This document shows positions 59,989 through 64,000 of a stretch of DNA of 64,000 bases, one piece after another (position 1 is the first letter of the stretch; each line of letters opens with the position of its first letter). Under the pieces are notes generated by a model. That model ran no database searches. It was not told the origin of the DNA and worked only from the letters and a program-made list of their open reading frames with translations. The stretch covers positions 2,375,894 through 2,439,893 of the forward strand of contig CP076040.1 of assembly GCA_014529675.2 (NCBI GenBank), given 5' to 3'. Source of the DNA: Opitutia bacterium ISCC 52 (GTDB taxonomy: Bacteria > Verrucomicrobiota > Verrucomicrobiia > Opitutales > UBA2995). The position numbers and the translations under genes were made by a program.

Positions 59989-61823
59989 TCAAGTCCCTAG
60001 CTGCTCGAAAATCCCAATCAAGGGCAGCAACAAGGCGATGACAATAAACCCGACTACGATGGCCAAAAATACGATCATGAAAGGCTCCAGTATGGAAGTA
60101 AGTCCCGATATAGTTGTATCGAGTTCATCTTCATAATCGTCGGCCACCTGATTCAACATTTCAGGAACCGTTCCGGTTTCTTCGCCCACCTCAACCAAGC
60201 TACACAGTATGTCAGGAATTTGCTTGGCATGTATCAGCGGCTTGGAGATTGGGTCTCCATCCCTGACACGAGAGTAGATTAGGGATTCCATTTCAGGAGT
60301 TATATTCATGATTTCAAAGATTCCGATCCGACCTCGATAGCCAGTACCGTTGCAAGCTGGGCAGCCGGTTCCTGCACGCCAGTCATGTTTCTGCTCCGCA
60401 TCCAAATCACTTTTTATGACAGAAAGATCCAGGTCGCTCAGAGAAACAGGCTCACTGAATTCGGCACACACACGGCGCACCAGACGCTGCGCCATGATCG
60501 CACGGACAGAACTTGAAATTAAAAATGGCTCAACACCTAGATCACGAAGACGCGATACTGCACTGGGAGCATCATTGGTGTGAAGGGTGCTAAAAACGAG
60601 ATGCCCGGTTAAGGATGCATTGATTGCAATTTCAACCGCTTCCAGATCTCGAATCTCACCCACCATGATTATGTAGGGTGCCTGACGAAGCATAGCTCTT
60701 AGGCCAGCTGAAAATGTCATACCGATTTCGCTGCGAGCCTGAGCTTGGTTTATCCCAGAGATTTGATACTCAACAGGATCTTCGACAGTGATTATTTTGC
60801 GATCAGGCTTATTTAAATAGTTGAGACAAGAATACAAAGTGGTCGATTTGCCGGAACCGGTTGGTCCTGTGACCAAAACAATGCCATCCGGATTGGAAAT
60901 AAGTTTCTCTATCTGTTCCTGGTCGTACTCCCAGAATCCGAGTTCTCCGAGGCCCAGCTGCAGGCTTTCTTTTTCGAGCACACGCATAACGATGGTCTCG
61001 CCGTGGGCACTGGGAATAGAGGACACACGGAAGTCTAGCAGCCGGTCTTGCAAGTCCAGCTGGATGCGCCCGTCTTGGGGCAGCCTTCTTTCCGCAATGT
61101 TCATTTGGGACATCAGTTTGATTCGGGAGATAATAGCAGGTTGGAGGCGCTTCGGGGGGCTTTCAGTCTCCTGAAGCACACCATCAACCCTAAAACGAAT
61201 TCGAAAGCTTTTTTCCATTGGCTCAAGGTGAATGTCGGAGGCACCCCGTTTTAACGCTTCTTTGATAATCAAATGGACAAATTGAACGATTGCACCGTCA
61301 TCTTGGCTGTCGGAATCCCCTTTGGGTAGGTTCGGAGTCATCTCAGCCTGTTTCTCAGAAATTTCCTGATAAAGGGGTTTAAGGCCTTCCGAGTGCTCCG
61401 GAAAAAATCGAAGTACAGCATTTTGAAACCCACTATTTGCGCTCAAAACGGGTTCTAAATCCAATCCGAATTGCTGCGCCAACTCATCTACATGTTCAAA
61501 ATGCAGTGGATTGATGATGGCTGCCTTTGCGGATCCTGCTCCTAGATCATAAATCAGGGTTTGAGATTCAAGAATAGAACTACGATCCTGGTATTTATGC
61601 TCAATCTGAGCTGAATCTAAAAATGAAAGATCAACGATGGATAAACTGAACTCCTCAGCCAGGAGCTCGAGGATCTGCTGTTCGGTGGAAAACCTTCGGA
61701 GATCAATCCCTCGATCAGGGTCTGCCCCGGCTTTAAAACGTCTTTAAGCGAATCGAGCGCCTCGGGAGCAACGATCGACTTCTCGACTAATAGTTGTAGA
61801 GAAATCTCATCACAGCTCTTCAC
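59989..61823 (-). pseudogene. GspE/PilB ATPase with N-terminal frameshift, fused in frame to the C-terminus of GspF/PilC
   Basis: ATG 61823 gives the N-domain (LQLLVEKSIVAPEALDSLKDVLKPGQTLIEGLISEGF), and the frame is lost at the A4 run 61689-61692 (plus strand). One added base restores STEQQILELLAEEFSLSIVDLSFL in the downstream frame. The ATPase core is complete (VTGPTGSGKSTT, TVEDPVEYQ, MVGEIRD, STLHTND), but the Zn cluster has three of four Cys. At about 60275, after ITPEMESLI, it switches to GspF-like sequence: VRDGDPISKPL, VEVGEETGTVPEML and the last TM helix of the inner-membrane platform protein. The end of GspE and about three quarters of GspF are missing. The type II secretion/type IV pilus function of this product is probably lost. 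Confidence 0.82.
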
Positions 61824-61839
61824 GACTCTCGAGTGAAGC

Positions 61840-63702
61840 CTATCGATTCACCTGCATCAAGAACTCAATATTGGTAGAGGTCTTTTTCATCCGAGTGATA
61901 AGCATCTCCATAGCTTCGGTGCCGGGGACACCCTTCATAGCTCTCCTTAGAGCATAGATGCGAGGTAGCTCATCCTTATGATATAAGAGCTCCTCTTTCC
62001 TCGTTCCACTCTTTTCCAAATTAATGGCTGGGAATATGCGTTTGTCGGAGAGAGATCGGTCCAGATCGAGCTCCATATTACCCGTTCCCTTAAACTCTTC
62101 AAAAACAACTTCGTCCATCTTACTACCGGTCTCGACCAGAGCAGTACCCATAATCGTAAGACTTCCGCCTCCTTCAATATTTCGAGCTGATCCGAAGAAC
62201 CGTTTGGGCTTCTGCAAAGCACCCGCTTCCACACCACCCGATAAGATCTTACCACTATTGGGCATCATGGTATTGTAGGCACGAGCAAGACGAGTAATTG
62301 AGTCGAGTAGAATAATGACATTCCTACCCATTTCCACCATACGACGGGCTTTCTCGATAACCATCTCAGATACGTGCACGTGATTATCAGCGGCTTCGTC
62401 AAACGTTGAAGCAATGACCTCACCTTTTACCATACGACGAAAATCAGTTACTTCTTCGGGGCGCTCATCAATGAGCAGAACGATTAAGTCCGCATCTGGA
62501 TTATTGGCTGCCAACGAATTGGCCAGCCCTTGAAGAATGATCGTCTTACCCGTTCTAGGTGGAGCCACAATCAATCCACGTTGACCAAATCCGATAGGGG
62601 TCAATGCATCCACAACCCGCATTGAGACATCCTGATTCTTAATATCCTCAACAGGAGTCTCCAAAATGATGCGCTCTGTTGGGTAATAAGGAATCAAATC
62701 TTCAAAAGGTGTAATGTGTTGAATCTCTTCAGGCGCCACACCAGAAGCAGAAATCAAATCCACAACATAGCCGCAGCCATTCCCTACCTGGGGCAATACC
62801 TGCACATCTATCATATGCCCTGATTTCAATCCGTGTTGCTTGATAAAAAGATCTGGAACGTAGAAATCCTGGGCATGAGGAACATAATTATTATGCTCGT
62901 GAACGATGAAAGCACCTTCATCTTCTGTTACCCATAAAAGACCTGTATCCAAGATGGGGCGTTTGTGCTCCACTCCATACTTGATCAGAAGATCCAGGAG
63001 CATCCGCTTGTTGGGCGCGGTTTCAAAAGTTACGCCAACTTCCTCAACAGCAGTTACAAATTCCAATAGCGGTAGTTTATAAAAATCATTGAGCTTAATG
63101 GGATCTCCACCACCTGATCCTTCGTCAGCTAAGAACTTAAGATCCTTTATGCTTTTGATGGTCTCATCTTCCAAAAGATTGCCGAGAGGTGGCAGTACGA
63201 TCGAATCAACGGCTTTTCTTCTACCCTTCTGTGGTTGATGCCTCTTCTTTGCCTGCTTCTTGGGCTGGTTCTGGTGGTTGTGCTTCCCGTGCTTTTTCTT
63301 AAAATTTCCCTTCTGGTACTTTTGCCTACGGTTCTGGTGCCTGCCGCCCTGTTGATTATTGTTATTATTATTGGTATTGTCCTGAGGCTTTTGGTTCTGC
63401 TCTTTGACAGGTGCTTGCTCCTTCGAAGGCTTTTCATCAGCCGGTTGTCCCGGTTCGCTTACATCGTTGGGGTCAAATGAGAAGGAGACTTCATTTCCAG
63501 GATCAAAGGAATCATCCTTAGCTGGCTTCTCAGATTTTTCCGCCTTCGAAGATTCATTAGAATTTGAGGAGGACTCAGCCTTGGGGCTGCGTTTCCGGGC
63601 CGTTTTCCTGGCGGCACGTTTGCGAGCCGGTTTTGCAGCTTTCTCAGTATTATCTGAGCTCACCTGGCTACTGTCTTGGATGGGAGATTCGTCTTCGGAC
63701 AT
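61840..63702 (-). CDS. rho: Transcription termination factor Rho with long low-complexity N-terminal extension
   Basis: A 620-residue protein. Residues ~1-180 are low-complexity: Lys/Arg/Ala-rich ([15 protein letters not shown]), acidic, then Asn/Gln- and Lys/Gly-rich. The conserved Rho core follows: RNA-binding OSB fold ([15 protein letters not shown]), Walker A APPRTGKT, Walker B-type [16 protein letters not shown], the Q-loop [22 protein letters not shown] and [12 protein letters not shown]. It is a hexameric RNA helicase that ends transcription. Such extensions occur in several phyla and may aid RNA binding or phase behaviour. It sits 16 bases from gspE, on the same strand. Confidence 0.95.
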   Translation of the reverse strand: MSEDESPIQDSSQVSSDNTEKAAKPARKRAARKTARKRSPKAESSSNSNESSKAEKSEKPAKDDSFDPGNEVSFSFDPNDVSEPGQPADEKPSKEQAPVKEQNQKPQDNTNNNNNNQQGGRHQNRRQKYQKGNFKKKHGKHNHQNQPKKQAKKRHQPQKGRRKAVDSIVLPPLGNLLEDETIKSIKDLKFLADEGSGGGDPIKLNDFYKLPLLEFVTAVEEVGVTFETAPNKRMLLDLLIKYGVEHKRPILDTGLLWVTEDEGAFIVHEHNNYVPHAQDFYVPDLFIKQHGLKSGHMIDVQVLPQVGNGCGYVVDLISASGVAPEEIQHITPFEDLIPYYPTERIILETPVEDIKNQDVSMRVVDALTPIGFGQRGLIVAPPRTGKTIILQGLANSLAANNPDADLIVLLIDERPEEVTDFRRMVKGEVIASTFDEAADNHVHVSEMVIEKARRMVEMGRNVIILLDSITRLARAYNTMMPNSGKILSGGVEAGALQKPKRFFGSARNIEGGGSLTIMGTALVETGSKMDEVVFEEFKGTGNMELDLDRSLSDKRIFPAINLEKSGTRKEELLYHKDELPRIYALRRAMKGVPGTEAMEMLITRMKKTSTNIEFLMQVNR

Positions 63703-63831
63703 AATAAAAGGTCAAACTCTGTTGGGCTAACGAATAAATAGATTAAGGGCTTATTATATTGGATAAAAATGAATTCTGAGGCGCCTCGGGCCTACAAATT
63801 TCTATAACCAGAACGGGAGAAACGTAAGTAA

Positions 63832-64000
63832 TTAAGAATGAAGCTGTTCAAACAGGCGCTTCACTTGCCTTTTGAGGAACTCAATAGAACCGTCATTTAG
63901 AATCACAAAATCCGCCCGGGAGATTTTTTGGGTTTGAGGAAGTTGTTTCTGCCTTCGAGCTTCAACTTCTTCGGGACTGAATCCACGATTCTTCAGTCGG
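63832..64000 (-). CDS. coaE: Dephospho-CoA kinase, C-terminal part (runs off the window)
   Basis: The last 55 codons read RLKNRGFSPEEVEARRQKQ, then QKISRADFVILNDGS and FLKRQVKRLFEQL, ending at TAA 63832-63834. The pattern R-x-x-R-G...EA-x-x-R...Q, then ADFVI-N-GS and a terminal helix, is that of CoaE, which phosphorylates dephospho-CoA in the last step of CoA synthesis. The start lies beyond 64000. Confidence 0.8.
   Translation of the reverse strand, partial: RLKNRGFSPEEVEARRQKQLPQTQKISRADFVILNDGSIEFLKRQVKRLFEQLHS

Overview
The window looks like a chromosomal segment of a free-living, probably marine member of the Verrucomicrobiota (Opitutae-like). This is inferred from PVC-type secreted cytochrome/DUF1552/DUF1592 proteins, a PVC heme-binding HEAT protein, several secreted sulfatases, a secreted lipoprotein ADP-ribosylglycohydrolase, a CehA/McbA-type metallohydrolase and a Rho factor with a long basic N-terminal extension. 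No rRNA, tRNA, CRISPR array, prophage or complete insertion sequence was seen.

Layout. 0-9.9 kb: a secreted cytochrome-type operon (DUF1552 + DUF1592/DUF1588 protein), a PVC heme/HEAT protein, a serine hydrolase and a sodium:solute symporter. 9.9-18.4 kb: a decayed NRPS tail, two paralogous secreted esterases (one broken), monomeric isocitrate dehydrogenase, small and lipoprotein genes, a beta-propeller lipoprotein and a glycosyltransferase. 18.5-26 kb: a sugar ABC importer whose permease and binding protein are one polypeptide (interrupted by a stop), a DGC zinc-binding protein (interrupted), a sulfatase and an ADP-ribosylglycohydrolase (interrupted). 26-36.4 kb: a 6-phosphogluconolactonase-like propeller, a NxxGxxAF-repeat protein beside an RHS/YD-repeat protein, a flavin monooxygenase, and a tandem pair of glucose/sorbosone dehydrogenase-cytochrome c proteins. 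36.5-48.4 kb: DUF2237, prolyl oligopeptidase, two sulfatases, small membrane proteins, fragments of DoxX, DUF885 and globin genes, a metallohydrolase, an Nramp-like transporter and a broken surface protein. 48.4-64 kb: a mostly housekeeping block. It holds a tight minus-strand cluster lpxK - NMP kinase - M29 aminopeptidase - add - rluD, then a class V aminotransferase, topB, fba, an ABC ATPase, a damaged GspE/GspF chimera, rho and the end of coaE.

How the genes fit together. The accessory genes suggest outer-surface and periplasmic breakdown and oxidation of (sulfated) polysaccharides: sulfatases, sugar dehydrogenase-cytochromes, lactonases, esterases, a sugar ABC importer and a symporter. 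The strongest unexplained pattern is the number of damaged genes. At least ten loci carry in-frame stops (TAG, TAA and TGA all occur), single-base homopolymer indels, or fusion/deletion junctions, while the neighbouring housekeeping genes are intact apart from gspE/gspF. This may be real gene decay, consensus error, or both. Small palindromic REP-like doublets sit in several intergenic gaps. I did not find a clear new defence or biosynthetic system. The most unusual intact-looking architecture is the permease with an inserted periplasmic domain and a fused binding protein.
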